46,585 nucleotides of DNA from an uncultured Burkholderiales bacterium (GTDB lineage: Bacteria > Pseudomonadota > Gammaproteobacteria > Burkholderiales > Burkholderiaceae_D): the NCBI GenBank assembly GCA_903836575.1, contig CAILRJ010000038.1, positions 1 to 46,585 on the forward strand, read 5' to 3'. Positions 16,256 to 25,457 of the stretch are shown in pieces. Within the stretch, counting starts at the first letter, position 1, and every line of letters begins with the position of its first letter. The position numbers and the translations under genes were made by a program. The notes below the pieces were generated by a model. The model made no database searches. It had not been told where the DNA came from and saw nothing but the letters and a program-made list of their open reading frames with translations.

Positions 16256-17268
16256 GTCGATCTCGTCAGTGTCAGCACGGATTGCGGCAACGGCAGCGTG
16301 GTGTTGCCGTAATCACGGCCTTGCTGCTGACGACACTGGCCGTGACCATCGTGGCCAGTCTGTTCTGGCAGCAGCAGGTGCAGGTGCGCTCAATCGAAAA
16401 TCAGCGTACCCAGTTGCAGAAACAGTGGATTTTGCGTGGAGCGCTTGATTGGTCTAGCCTGATTTTGCGGTCTGATACCAATCAGGTCGATTATCTTGGC
16501 GACCCCTGGGCCATCCCGCTGGAAGAAGTCCGGCTCGATGAATTTGTCGAAAACGGAAAACAGGATGCGGATGCCAGTAGCGCGGCGCTATCCGGATATA
16601 TCGTCGACGCGCAGTCACGTTTGAATGTAAATGCGTTGGTGCGCAACGGTGGTGCACTCAGTCCGGTCGATGTGGCTGCTTTTGCAAAATTGCTCAACAA
16701 CCTGAGAATTCCATCAGCCAATGCACTGGCCAAGGCGACCGTGAGTTACCTTTTGACTGCGCGCCCGCCGCAAGTTAGCGTGGTGGTGACCAGGGGATCG
16801 AGCACCCCCACACCGGACAATACTGCAAGCGCGCAGTCGCAGTCCGGCGCGCACATGATGCCGCTCAGTCAGCTCGACGACCTGCTGGCGATCCCCGGTT
16901 TTACTGAAGAAATTTTGCTTAAAATCAAAGATTACGTCATTGTGCTGCCTTTTAGCGAAAGCAAGATCAATGTCAATACCGCCTCGGCCGAAGTTTTGTC
17001 TGCAGTCATCCCGGGGTTGGGCTTGACGGATGCCGGCACGCTGGTGGCCAGTCGCGAACGGGCTTATTTCAAGGATGCCGCTGATTTCAATAATCGCCTG
17101 CCAGCAACAAATGCGACACCAACGACCAGTGCAGTGTCGCTCGACGTCAAAACCGAGTACTTTCTTGTTAATGGCAAAGTGAAGCTCAATAATGCGGTAC
17201 TGGAAATCCAGTCGCTGGTGCAGCGACGCGGGTCGGCAGTCACGGTCCTCTGGACCCGAGAAACCTAG
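16252..17268 (+). CDS. gspK: Type II secretion minor pseudopilin GspK
   Basis: This is a 338-residue large minor pseudopilin that caps the pseudopilus tip. The leader and helix region reads RQRGVAVITALLL near residues 14-26; GspK proteins usually lack the glutamate at +5, as here. The middle has the SRLNVNALV segment, and the SKINVNTASAEVLSAVIPGL helix-hairpin-helix-like segment lies near 240-260. The start overlaps the gspJ stop by four bases. Length and order within the operon agree with GspK. Confidence 0.93.
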   Translation: MSRSRQCQHGLRQRQRGVAVITALLLTTLAVTIVASLFWQQQVQVRSIENQRTQLQKQWILRGALDWSSLILRSDTNQVDYLGDPWAIPLEEVRLDEFVENGKQDADASSAALSGYIVDAQSRLNVNALVRNGGALSPVDVAAFAKLLNNLRIPSANALAKATVSYLLTARPPQVSVVVTRGSSTPTPDNTASAQSQSGAHMMPLSQLDDLLAIPGFTEEILLKIKDYVIVLPFSESKINVNTASAEVLSAVIPGLGLTDAGTLVASRERAYFKDAADFNNRLPATNATPTTSAVSLDVKTEYFLVNGKVKLNNAVLEIQSLVQRRGSAVTVLWTRET

Positions 17269-17285
17269 AAAGCGAACGGAACCTC

Positions 17286-18536
17286 TTGAGCACACTCTAC
17301 ATTCGCCTGTTACCTAAAACCGAAGCCGAGCGCTTCGACGAACTTGATCAATTGGGATGCGCCTATGCGCTGGTCGCCGATGGTGGCTCCATTCAGAGCG
17401 AGGGCGCTTCCCGGCTGTCCGATTTGCGTCCGCTTATCGCCCAGTCAGAGCGTGTCACGTTGCTGCTAGCTGCCAGCGATGTGACTCTGTTACGCATTCG
17501 TGTGCCACCGCTTTCACCCGCGCGTCTGCGCGCCGCACTTCCCAATATGCTGGAAGAAAAATTAATGTCGGACCCGGCCGAGTGTGTGATTGTCGCCGGC
17601 GTGACGGCAGATGGTCTGCGCACCGTCGCAGTTATCCAGCGGACCTGGCTGGAACGACTGGTGCAATTCTTTACCGCGCTCGGCGCGAGGCATCTCAGCG
17701 CCGTGCCGGCACAACTGTGTGTGCCCTACCAGCCTGGCGTCGTATCCGTTGTCATGCTCGAGCATGCGACGGATCTGGAGTTGGTAATCCGTCTTAACGA
17801 ACAGGAGGGGATCGGGATTGCGGTATTGCCGGATCAGGCGACGAGCGCCTTGCAGGATACCCTGCAAACGTTGTGTGCGGTGGTGCCGTTGGCGCCGGTC
17901 GCGTTGTACCTGACCGCGTCCAGTGTGCCGGCTTGTCAGTCATTGCTGGATGACGGTGAGCATGATCGCATCACGCTTTTTCCCGATAACTGGCTGCGCT
18001 GGGTCTCCGCTGCACGCGGTGTCACGTTAAACCTGATGAGCGGCCTTGGCGTGGCGGGCGGCAGTGGTCTGAACTGGCGACCGTGGCGTTGGACCATCGG
18101 TCTCGTTATCATCACGTTGCTGGTCAATGTAACGGCACTCAATGTCGACTGGTTGCGCATGAAGCGCGAAGCCGGCCAATTGCAAGGCAGCATGATTCGT
18201 GCTTACAAGGCGGCTTATCCGAAAGAGACTGCGATCATCGACCCGATCGTTCAGATACGCCAGAAAATCGCAGCCGGTCAGCGTGCTTCCGGCCAGGCGG
18301 CAGCCGATGATTTCACCAGCTTGCTGGCCGCGTTCAGTGATGCCTGGAATAGCGTCATGCAAGGCGGTCAATCGCTGGCGATTGCCGGTATCGAGTACCG
18401 CGACCGTGGTTTGCTGATCAAGCTCAAGCCCGACGCAAAGCCGCCTTTGGAACAGATCAAGGCCGCGCTAGCACAGCGCCAGCTTAGCCTGTCGCAACAA
18501 AATGCTGACGTCTGGCAGATCAGGAGCAGCAAATGA
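17286..18536 (+). CDS. gspL: Type II secretion inner-membrane platform protein GspL
   Basis: This is a 416-residue bitopic protein. The N-terminal cytoplasmic part (about 1-260) is the GspL domain that binds the ATPase GspE. A single membrane helix follows at about 267-284, then a periplasmic ferredoxin-like domain. The start is a TTG at 17286, since the frame has no better start that preserves the STLYIRLLP opening. The gspM ATG overlaps its stop codon (ATGA). GspL, GspM, GspF and GspC together form the inner-membrane platform. Confidence 0.92.
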   Translation: MSTLYIRLLPKTEAERFDELDQLGCAYALVADGGSIQSEGASRLSDLRPLIAQSERVTLLLAASDVTLLRIRVPPLSPARLRAALPNMLEEKLMSDPAECVIVAGVTADGLRTVAVIQRTWLERLVQFFTALGARHLSAVPAQLCVPYQPGVVSVVMLEHATDLELVIRLNEQEGIGIAVLPDQATSALQDTLQTLCAVVPLAPVALYLTASSVPACQSLLDDGEHDRITLFPDNWLRWVSAARGVTLNLMSGLGVAGGSGLNWRPWRWTIGLVIITLLVNVTALNVDWLRMKREAGQLQGSMIRAYKAAYPKETAIIDPIVQIRQKIAAGQRASGQAAADDFTSLLAAFSDAWNSVMQGGQSLAIAGIEYRDRGLLIKLKPDAKPPLEQIKAALAQRQLSLSQQNADVWQIRSSK

Positions 18537-19078
18537 GTCATCCGAATAGTTCGGCCAATTTTCGCACCAGCATCCAGGGCGCACGCGAATCCGCCGCGAC
18601 ATTCTGGAATGACCGGAGTACGCAGGAACGCAAGCAGTTGCTGGTCATTAGCAGCGTGATCCTGCTGGCATTGTTGTACCTGTTGCTGATCGATCCCGCT
18701 TTGTCAGGCCGCGTGGAACTGCGTAATAGCTTGCCGGAGTTGCGTCAAAAGGCAGCCCAGATGCAGCAGTTGTCACGTGATGCGGCGGCACTATCGGCCA
18801 GCGTCGCACCGCCGCCGCCGGTGCTGTCAAAGGCAATCATCGACACATCGCTCGCCACCCGCGGACTGAAGCCACAAAGCGTGGTGGTTACCGAGGAGAT
18901 AGTGCGCATCCAGTTGTCATCGGCGTCGTTTGCCGCATTGGTCGACTGGCTTGGCGAAGTACAAAAAACGGTACGGTTGTCAGTTATCGATGCCAGTATT
19001 ACAGCGCAAACGGCCAGCGACACGGTCAATGCAACGCTCACGCTGCGACAGCTCAAGAGTGAGAGCCGGAGTGAGTGA
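18533..19078 (+). CDS. gspM: Type II secretion inner-membrane platform protein GspM
   Basis: This is a 181-residue bitopic protein with a short cytoplasmic part, one membrane helix at about 36-54 (LLVISSVILLALLYLLLI), a coiled segment and a small periplasmic ferredoxin-like domain with the family FAALVDWLGEVQ segment. It partners with GspL. It is coupled at both ends: it overlaps gspL by four bases and gspN by eight. Confidence 0.92.
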   Translation: MSHPNSSANFRTSIQGARESAATFWNDRSTQERKQLLVISSVILLALLYLLLIDPALSGRVELRNSLPELRQKAAQMQQLSRDAAALSASVAPPPPVLSKAIIDTSLATRGLKPQSVVVTEEIVRIQLSSASFAALVDWLGEVQKTVRLSVIDASITAQTASDTVNATLTLRQLKSESRSE

Positions 19079-19865
19079 ACAAGCGCGGCTCTGGCCGCGT
19101 GTTGTATTGTGGCTACTCGCCGGAATATTGATGATGGTTTTGACGGTGCTGGTGTTTTGTCCCGTCAGTTGGATGGCACTATTGCTTGAAAGACAGACTG
19201 CCGGTCGCCTGACGTTGGGTGATCCGCAAGGCTCGCTGTGGCGCGGGTCTGCCTTCATCGGCGGGGCCGCTGGTAATAACGAGCCGGTGACCGCACTGTT
19301 GCCGGGTCGATTTTCATGGCAGTTGTCACCGCTGGTGCTGGTGGGGCAAGTTGATTTGACGCTGGAAAATCCGGCGGCACTAACGAGTCCGGTGCAGGTC
19401 AATGGAAGCTGGAGCGCATGGACAGTCAGCCCGGCCGTCCTGACTTTGCCGGCAGAACGTCTGACCGGACTGGGCGCGCCGCTCAACACGGTGCAGCCTT
19501 CCGGCGTCATGCAGCTATCGTGGGGGCCGCTGGAACTGGCGCGCAACGGTCCTCAAGTCGATTTGATTGGCAGTACCACGCTGGATTTACGTGATGTCGC
19601 CTCGCGGATGTCGCCAGTCCGGCCGTTGGGCAGTTACACGGTACAGATGGATTGGCAAGGAAGCCAAGCCACGCTGCAATTGAAGACCCGACGCGGACCA
19701 TTACTGCTCTCCGGGAATGGTTCACTTACCAACGGCCGCCTGAAATTTTCAGGCATGGCAGAAGCCGAAGCAGGGCATGCAGATCAGTTGTCCAATCTGC
19801 TCAATTTGCTGGGTCGGCACCGTCGAGACGGTGACCGCGACGTTATCGCGTTAGAGTTTAAATAA
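19071..19865 (+). CDS. gspN: Type II secretion protein GspN
   Basis: This is a 264-residue protein with one N-terminal membrane helix (about 14-36) and a periplasmic beta-rich domain. The GRLTLGDPQGSLWRGSA segment is characteristic of GspN, a non-universal T2SS component. The GTG at 19071 was chosen because it overlaps the gspM stop and directly precedes the membrane helix; another in-frame GTG lies at 19059. Its stop codon TAA shares its last base with the gspD ATG. Confidence 0.88.
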   Translation: MSEQARLWPRVVLWLLAGILMMVLTVLVFCPVSWMALLLERQTAGRLTLGDPQGSLWRGSAFIGGAAGNNEPVTALLPGRFSWQLSPLVLVGQVDLTLENPAALTSPVQVNGSWSAWTVSPAVLTLPAERLTGLGAPLNTVQPSGVMQLSWGPLELARNGPQVDLIGSTTLDLRDVASRMSPVRPLGSYTVQMDWQGSQATLQLKTRRGPLLLSGNGSLTNGRLKFSGMAEAEAGHADQLSNLLNLLGRHRRDGDRDVIALEFK

Positions 19866-22057
19866 TGGAAAATTACTTCGTGCACACACACCACACTACT
19901 CTCCCGGTCCGGCCAAGATGGCGTCGGATCAGTGCCGTTGCCCTGCTTTTGTGTGCAGTGGCCGGTATCCCGCAACCTCTTCTGGCCGCAGATCCGCCAG
20001 CCGGCTCCGCCGTGATGAATTTTGTCGGAGCCGATATCGAGTCCGTGATCAAGGCTGTTGGTCAATACACCAGCATGACCTTCATCATCGATCCGCGCGT
20101 GAAGGGAACGATCAGCCTGGTGTCCGAAAAGCCGGTAACAAAAGCGCAAGCTTTCAGCCTGCTCACATCGGCGCTGCGCCTGCAGGGTTATGCGGTGGTG
20201 ATCGGCGAGGACTTCGCCAAGGTTGTTCCGGAAGCCGATGCAAAGCTGCAGGCCGGTCCATCGCAAGGGCTCAATGTCAAGGGTGATCAGATTGCCACGC
20301 AGATTTTTCGACTCAATTACGAATCGGCGGCCAACCTGGTGACGGTATTGCGGCCGCTGATTTCGCCCAATAATACGATTAATGCCAATCCGGGGAACAA
20401 CTCGCTGGTGATCACCGATTACGCTGATAACTTGCGCCGCCTTGGCAAAATCGTTGCCGCGCTGGATGCGCCGGCCAGTGGTGACGTCGATATCATCCCG
20501 ATCCGCTATGCGATTGCCAGCGACCTTGCGCAAATTGTCACGCGCTTGCTCGATCCCGGCTCCACTGCGGGTGTTGCCGATGCAGGCAAAATCAGTGTGC
20601 TGGCAGACGGTCGTACCAACTCACTGGTCATTCGTGCACCATCGCTGGCACGCGCTAATCTGGCCAAGTCGCTCATTGCCCGCCTCGATCAGCCGACTGC
20701 GCAACCCGGCAACGTACACGTGGTGTACCTGCGCAATGCCGATGCGACCAAGCTCGCGCAGACCTTGCGGTCGGTAATGACCAATGACACGTCGGCGCCA
20801 CAGCAGCAATCGCAGTCACAATCGCAGCAGCAATCGCAGCAACAACAAGGCATCGGTCAGAGCCAGGGGGGCGGCATGACTGGCAGTAGTTTGCAGCCAT
20901 TGCAACAAAGTGGTTCGTTGTCGAATCAGGGATCTTCCGGTGGCGCAGGCGGTGGAGCCGCCGGCTTCATCCAGGCCGATGCCACGACCAACACGCTGAT
21001 TATTACAGCCAGCGAAGCGGTTTATCGCAACTTGCGAGTCGTCATCGATCAGCTTGATGTACGCCGCGCCCAAATTTATATCGAATCGCTGATCGTCGAA
21101 GTCTCGGCCAAGAAGGCGGCTGAATTCGGCATTCAGTGGCTCGGTCTGTCCGGCAATTCGACCAGTAATTATCGGGTGGGCGCGGCCAGTACATTTTCAA
21201 CCGATAACATCGCCGGCCTCGCGGCCGCGTCCAAGGCAGGGACGGTTCCTACTGTCGGTGCCGGTTTGACGCTGGGCGTGTTCCGCCAGATTAATGGCGC
21301 GCTCGGACTCGGCGCGCTGGCGCGGGCACTTGAATCGGATGACGGAACCAATATCCTGTCGATGCCGAACCTGATCACGTTGGATAACGAAGAAGCTCGG
21401 ATTATTGTCGGCCAAAACGTGCCGTTCATTACCGGCCAGTACACGACGCAGGCATCGGGCGGCGGCAGTGGCGTCAATCCGTTCCAGACCGTCGAGCGCA
21501 AGGATGTTGGTCTGCAGTTGCGCGTGCGGCCGCAGGTTTCGGAAGGCGGAACCGTGAAGATGGCAATCTATCAGGAAACCTCGGCAGTCCAGAGTTCCAC
21601 GAACGCGGCTGGCATTATTACCAGCAAACGCTCGATCGATACCAACGTATTGGTCGATGATGGCCAGATCATTGTGCTCGGTGGCCTGATCGAAGACACA
21701 CTCGAAGACGGCAATGAGCGCGTACCGGGCCTAGGCGATTTGCCAGTCATCGGTAACTTGTTCAAATACCAGAAACGCAATCGCACCAAGACCAACCTGA
21801 TGGTGTTCCTGCGGCCGACCATCATCCGCAGTAACGAGCAAAGCCTCAGCCTATCGGGTGATCGGTACGATTTGATGCGCAAGGTCCAGCAGCAATCGCA
21901 GCCGGCCGAGTCGCTAGTGCTGCCGAATATGGTCACGCCGACTTTGCCTGTGTTGGAGAACGGTATGCCGGTTGGTGGCAACATGGTCCGGCCGATTGCG
22001 CCTGCGATGGGACTGCCACCGAAGGTGACACCTGAGCCGGAACCGATCAAGAACTAA
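19865..22057 (+). CDS. gspD: Type II secretion secretin GspD
   Basis: This is a 730-residue outer-membrane secretin, the exit channel of the system. It has an unusually long N-region before the signal-peptide core (core about 24-41, ending LLAA). The N0 domain and repeated N-domains follow (segments such as NFVGADIESVIKAVGQYT, VTVLRPLIS and VHVVYLRNADATKLAQTLR). The C-terminal secretin domain has ITLDNEEARIIVGQNVPF and the VPGLGDLPVIGNLFK hallmark. A Gln/Ser then Gly-rich insert at about 313-365 breaks the last N-domain. The extreme C-terminus is proline-rich. No pilotin gene is visible. Confidence 0.97.
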   Translation: MENYFVHTHHTTLPVRPRWRRISAVALLLCAVAGIPQPLLAADPPAGSAVMNFVGADIESVIKAVGQYTSMTFIIDPRVKGTISLVSEKPVTKAQAFSLLTSALRLQGYAVVIGEDFAKVVPEADAKLQAGPSQGLNVKGDQIATQIFRLNYESAANLVTVLRPLISPNNTINANPGNNSLVITDYADNLRRLGKIVAALDAPASGDVDIIPIRYAIASDLAQIVTRLLDPGSTAGVADAGKISVLADGRTNSLVIRAPSLARANLAKSLIARLDQPTAQPGNVHVVYLRNADATKLAQTLRSVMTNDTSAPQQQSQSQSQQQSQQQQGIGQSQGGGMTGSSLQPLQQSGSLSNQGSSGGAGGGAAGFIQADATTNTLIITASEAVYRNLRVVIDQLDVRRAQIYIESLIVEVSAKKAAEFGIQWLGLSGNSTSNYRVGAASTFSTDNIAGLAAASKAGTVPTVGAGLTLGVFRQINGALGLGALARALESDDGTNILSMPNLITLDNEEARIIVGQNVPFITGQYTTQASGGGSGVNPFQTVERKDVGLQLRVRPQVSEGGTVKMAIYQETSAVQSSTNAAGIITSKRSIDTNVLVDDGQIIVLGGLIEDTLEDGNERVPGLGDLPVIGNLFKYQKRNRTKTNLMVFLRPTIIRSNEQSLSLSGDRYDLMRKVQQQSQPAESLVLPNMVTPTLPVLENGMPVGGNMVRPIAPAMGLPPKVTPEPEPIKN
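20801..20848 (+). repeat. CAG/CAA/TCG codon repeat in gspD
   Basis: The unit CAGCAGCAATCGCAG occurs imperfectly twice in this stretch and encodes alternating glutamine and serine within the secretin N-domain insert. It is a low-complexity tract prone to length change. Confidence 0.8.
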
Positions 22058-22077
22058 CCTGATTTTTAAGAGCCGCC

Positions 22078-23502
22078 ATGATAGATGCACGACTTTTGCC
22101 TTTTGCTTTTGCCCGCGACTTCGCGTTGCTGGCGCATCGCCTGACGTCCGACAGCGCCGTCGAGGTGTGGGTGTCCGATGCCACTCAGGCCACGGCGGTA
22201 GCGGAGGTCAGCCGTCGCTTCGGTCGGATCAAATTGCGCTCGATGCCACACGGTGAACTCGAAGAGGCAATTGCCCGCGCCTACGCCGGCTCCGGCGGCG
22301 ACGCGGCGCAAGTCATCGACGAGTACGAGTCCGACCTCGATCTCAACAAGCTGATGCTGGACATGCCTGCGGTGGAGGACTTACTCGAATCGGCCGATGA
22401 CGCGCCGGTAATCCGGATGATCAATGCATTGCTGACGCAGGCCTTGCGCGAAGGTGCATCGGATATCCATATCGAACCGTTCGAGCAGATTTCAGTGGTG
22501 CGGTTTCGTATCGATGGCACGCTGCGCGACGTCGTGCGCCCCAAGAAAGCCATCCATGCGTCGCTGATTTCGCGCATCAAGATCATGGCCCAGCTTGATA
22601 TTGCCGAAAAGCGCCTGCCGCAGGACGGCCGGATCACGTTGCGGGTGGGTGGGAAACCGGTTGATGTGCGTGTCTCGACGCTGCCGACAGGGCATGGAGA
22701 GCGCGCGGTGCTGCGCTTGCTGGACAAGGAAGCAGGGCGTCTCGACCTTGAACACCTCGGCATGAGCGATACGGTGATGCCGCAGTTCGACGACTTGATC
22801 AGCCAGCCGCACGGTATCGTACTCGTGACCGGTCCGACCGGCTCGGGCAAGACCACGACGCTGTATGCAGCGCTGTCAATGCTTAACGTCTCGACCACCA
22901 ACATCCTTACTGTCGAAGATCCGATCGAGTACGAACTGGCCGGCGTAGGCCAGACCCAGGTCAACCAGCGCATCGACATGACGTTCGCCAAGGCGCTGCG
23001 GGCGATTTTGCGGCAGGATCCGGATGTCATCATGATCGGCGAAATCCGTGACCTCGAAACGGCGCAGATTGCCGTGCAAGCCTCGCTAACCGGACATCTG
23101 GTACTAGCAACCCTGCATACCAACGATTCGGCGGCAGCAGTGACGCGCTTGCTTGACATGGGAATCGAGCCGTTCTTGTTGTCGTCGTCATTACTGGGCG
23201 TCGTGGCGCAGCGGCTGGTGCGCAAACTCTGCGCCGAATGCCGTGTTTTTGATGGCACCTACTGGCAAGCTGCGGGTTGCGAAAAATGTGGGCAGACCGG
23301 CTACCAGGGTCGTGTCGGCGTCTATGAATTGCTGCGCACAACCGAAGCAATCCGGGCGCAGATCCACAATCAGGCTTCTGAAGCAGACATCCGCAATGCG
23401 GCCCAGCGCGATGGTATGCGCACCATGCGCGAAGACGGTGAGCGTTGGCTCACCAACGGCGTCACCACGCAGGCAGAATTGCTGCGCGTCACCAAGGATT
23501 AA
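22078..23502 (+). CDS. gspE: Type II secretion ATPase GspE
   Basis: This is a 474-residue secretion ATPase that powers pseudopilus assembly from the cytoplasmic face. The N-terminal domain binds GspL. Walker A is GPTGSGKT at 252-259, the Asp-box region (LTVEDPIEY), Walker B (IGEIRDLETAQIA) and His-box (LVLATLHTNDS) follow. Two CxxC pairs form the zinc site: CAEC (385-388) and CEKC (401-404). They are only 12 residues apart, shorter than the roughly 30 usual in GspE. An AAGAG element precedes the ATG. gspF starts three bases after the stop. Confidence 0.96.
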   Translation: MIDARLLPFAFARDFALLAHRLTSDSAVEVWVSDATQATAVAEVSRRFGRIKLRSMPHGELEEAIARAYAGSGGDAAQVIDEYESDLDLNKLMLDMPAVEDLLESADDAPVIRMINALLTQALREGASDIHIEPFEQISVVRFRIDGTLRDVVRPKKAIHASLISRIKIMAQLDIAEKRLPQDGRITLRVGGKPVDVRVSTLPTGHGERAVLRLLDKEAGRLDLEHLGMSDTVMPQFDDLISQPHGIVLVTGPTGSGKTTTLYAALSMLNVSTTNILTVEDPIEYELAGVGQTQVNQRIDMTFAKALRAILRQDPDVIMIGEIRDLETAQIAVQASLTGHLVLATLHTNDSAAAVTRLLDMGIEPFLLSSSLLGVVAQRLVRKLCAECRVFDGTYWQAAGCEKCGQTGYQGRVGVYELLRTTEAIRAQIHNQASEADIRNAAQRDGMRTMREDGERWLTNGVTTQAELLRVTKD

Positions 23503-23505
23503 CGC

Positions 23506-24726
23506 GTGCCGGCATTCCGTTATGAAGCCGTCGACGACGACGGCAAAACCAAAAAAGGCGTACTCAACGCCGATAGCGCCCGTGCTGCCAGAGCTGATCT
23601 GCGCAGCCAAGGCATGACACCGATCACAGTTGGCGCGATTGCCTCCCAGATCGATGAGTCTGGCCAGACCAAGGCACGCAGTTTCGGCGATAAATTATCG
23701 ACGAACGAACTTTCGTTGTTCACCCGGCAACTGGCCAGTTTGCTCGAAGCCAGCCTGCCGCTGGAGCAGGCTTTTTCGGCCCTGTTGGAGCAGGCTGAAC
23801 GTACTTATTTACGTGACCTGATCGCGTCGATCCGCTCGGAGGTCATGGGCGGCGCATCGCTCTCGGATGCGCTATCGCATCATCCGCGCGACTTCGCCGA
23901 TATTTATCGCGCACTGGTCGCCTCTGGCGAACAAATTGGCCAGTTGGCCAAGGTGTTGTCGCGGCTGGCAGACTATATCGAGCGACGCAACGCGCTGGTG
24001 CAGAAGGTCAAGTTAGCCTTTACTTATCCGGCCATCGTCACGGTGGTGGCTTTCGCCATCGTAATTTTCCTGTTGACGTACGTGGTGCCCCAAATTGTTT
24101 CGGTTTTTGCCAATACCAAGCAAAAACTGCCACTGCTGACCGTACTGATGCTGGCCGTGTCTGACTTCGTGCGCAACTATGGATGGATGGTGCTGGTGGT
24201 GGTAATCGCGCTCGGGTTCGCCTGGCGAACAGCGCTAAAAAATGCCGACATCAAGCTGCGCTGGCATACCTGGCTGCTGACGGCGCCCCTCTATGGCAAG
24301 TTCGAGCGCAGTCTCAATACCGCGCGGTTTGCCAGTACGCTGGCCATTACCACCGGCTCCGGTGTGCCGATCCTGCGCGCCTTGCAGACCAGTCGGGATA
24401 CGCTGTCCAATGTCGCTATGCGACAGCAAGTCGAAGAGGCTGCTAACAGTGTGCGCGAGGGCGTTGGTTTGGCACGTGCCTTGTCAGCACACAAGCATTT
24501 TCCGCCGATGCTGATCCACATGATTCGTGCCGGCGAAATAACCGGTGAATTACCTGCGATGCTGGAACGTGCCTCGAATGCTCAGGAGCAAGATCTTGAG
24601 CGACGTGCACTGACCATTGCCGGCTTGCTCGAACCGGCACTGATCCTGGCGATGGGTGTGGTCGTCTTGCTGATCGTGCTGGCGGTACTCATGCCTATTA
24701 TTGAAATTAACCAGCTGGTGAGGTGA
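23506..24726 (+). CDS. gspF: Type II secretion inner-membrane protein GspF
   Basis: This is a 406-residue polytopic platform protein. Two copies of the T2SSF domain are visible (about 70-195 and 270-400), with membrane segments near 172-195, 222-242 and 378-400. The segments FTRQLASLLEASLPLEQA and RFASTLAITTGSGVPILRAL are the duplicated family signatures, and it ends LMPIIEINQLV as is typical. The start is a GTG at 23506. It follows gspE directly and is followed by the gspC-like gene. Confidence 0.96.
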   Translation: MPAFRYEAVDDDGKTKKGVLNADSARAARADLRSQGMTPITVGAIASQIDESGQTKARSFGDKLSTNELSLFTRQLASLLEASLPLEQAFSALLEQAERTYLRDLIASIRSEVMGGASLSDALSHHPRDFADIYRALVASGEQIGQLAKVLSRLADYIERRNALVQKVKLAFTYPAIVTVVAFAIVIFLLTYVVPQIVSVFANTKQKLPLLTVLMLAVSDFVRNYGWMVLVVVIALGFAWRTALKNADIKLRWHTWLLTAPLYGKFERSLNTARFASTLAITTGSGVPILRALQTSRDTLSNVAMRQQVEEAANSVREGVGLARALSAHKHFPPMLIHMIRAGEITGELPAMLERASNAQEQDLERRALTIAGLLEPALILAMGVVVLLIVLAVLMPIIEINQLVR

Positions 24727-24781
24727 TGATGAAACCCCGCGTAACTCCCTCAAGCAGTTGGCTGTATCCGGAAGGAATCGC

Positions 24782-25429
24782 ATGAAGCGCATGCCGTTGA
24801 TCGTCAGTTTTTTCTTGTTCATGACGCTGTGTGCCTCGGCTACCTACTGGGCGCTGCAATTCATGAAGCCACCACAAAGGCCGATGGCAGGCGTGGTTCA
24901 GTCAACTCAGGGCGAAGCTTCGCTGGACGCAGCTGCAGGCCTTTTTGGCGGGCGTGCCACAAAGGTTGCATTGGCCAGTAATTTTCAGCTAAAGGGTGTG
25001 GTCGTTGCTGGCAATGCTGACGAGAGTGTTGCCATTTTAGTGGCCGACGGCAAGCCGCCGCTGGCCAGTCGGGTCAACAGTGAGGTAATCCCCGGTGTGA
25101 TTGTCAAAGAAGTCCACGACCAGTACGTCTTGCTGTCAGAAGGCGGTATCGTCAAACGCGTCGAGTTGCAGGAAGGTTCGAAGACATCAATGCAGCAGGT
25201 GAACTTGTCGGCTGTATCCCCGCCGTTGATGATGCAGCCCGTACCCGCCCAACCGCCGGTGCAGGTTGCGCCAGCGATGCCGGCCACGTTAGTGACTCCG
25301 GCAGACCAGCAGGCCTTGCCTGCGATGCCGCCCGCGGGCGCAGAGCAGCCCACCGGCACGCTTCCTAATGTCCCGCCAGGCATGCAACCGGGTACCGGAG
25401 GGAATAAACCGAATCAGCGCGGTAACTAG
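24782..25429 (+). CDS. gspC: Type II secretion GspC-type protein without PDZ domain
   Basis: This is a 215-residue bitopic protein. An N-terminal membrane segment (about 5-23) is followed by a homology-region domain (about 45-140) with the LASNFQLKGVVV, VNSEVIPGVIVKEV and LSEGGIVKRVEL segments that mark GspC and connect to the secretin. The rest, from about 150, is a low-complexity Pro/Ala/Gln tail; no PDZ or coiled-coil domain follows, so it is shorter than classical GspC. GGAAGG precedes the ATG at 24782. It is the last gene of the operon, converging on hslU with 28 bases between the stops. Confidence 0.78.
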   Translation: MKRMPLIVSFFLFMTLCASATYWALQFMKPPQRPMAGVVQSTQGEASLDAAAGLFGGRATKVALASNFQLKGVVVAGNADESVAILVADGKPPLASRVNSEVIPGVIVKEVHDQYVLLSEGGIVKRVELQEGSKTSMQQVNLSAVSPPLMMQPVPAQPPVQVAPAMPATLVTPADQQALPAMPPAGAEQPTGTLPNVPPGMQPGTGGNKPNQRGN

Positions 25430-25457
25430 ATGCGGGTTCGGTGTCTGGCGATCCGAA

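Noticed and set aside
24727-24786. Tiny frame between gspF and gspC starting ATGATG
   Set aside because: It is about 19 codons, overlaps the gspC start, and shows no conserved feature.
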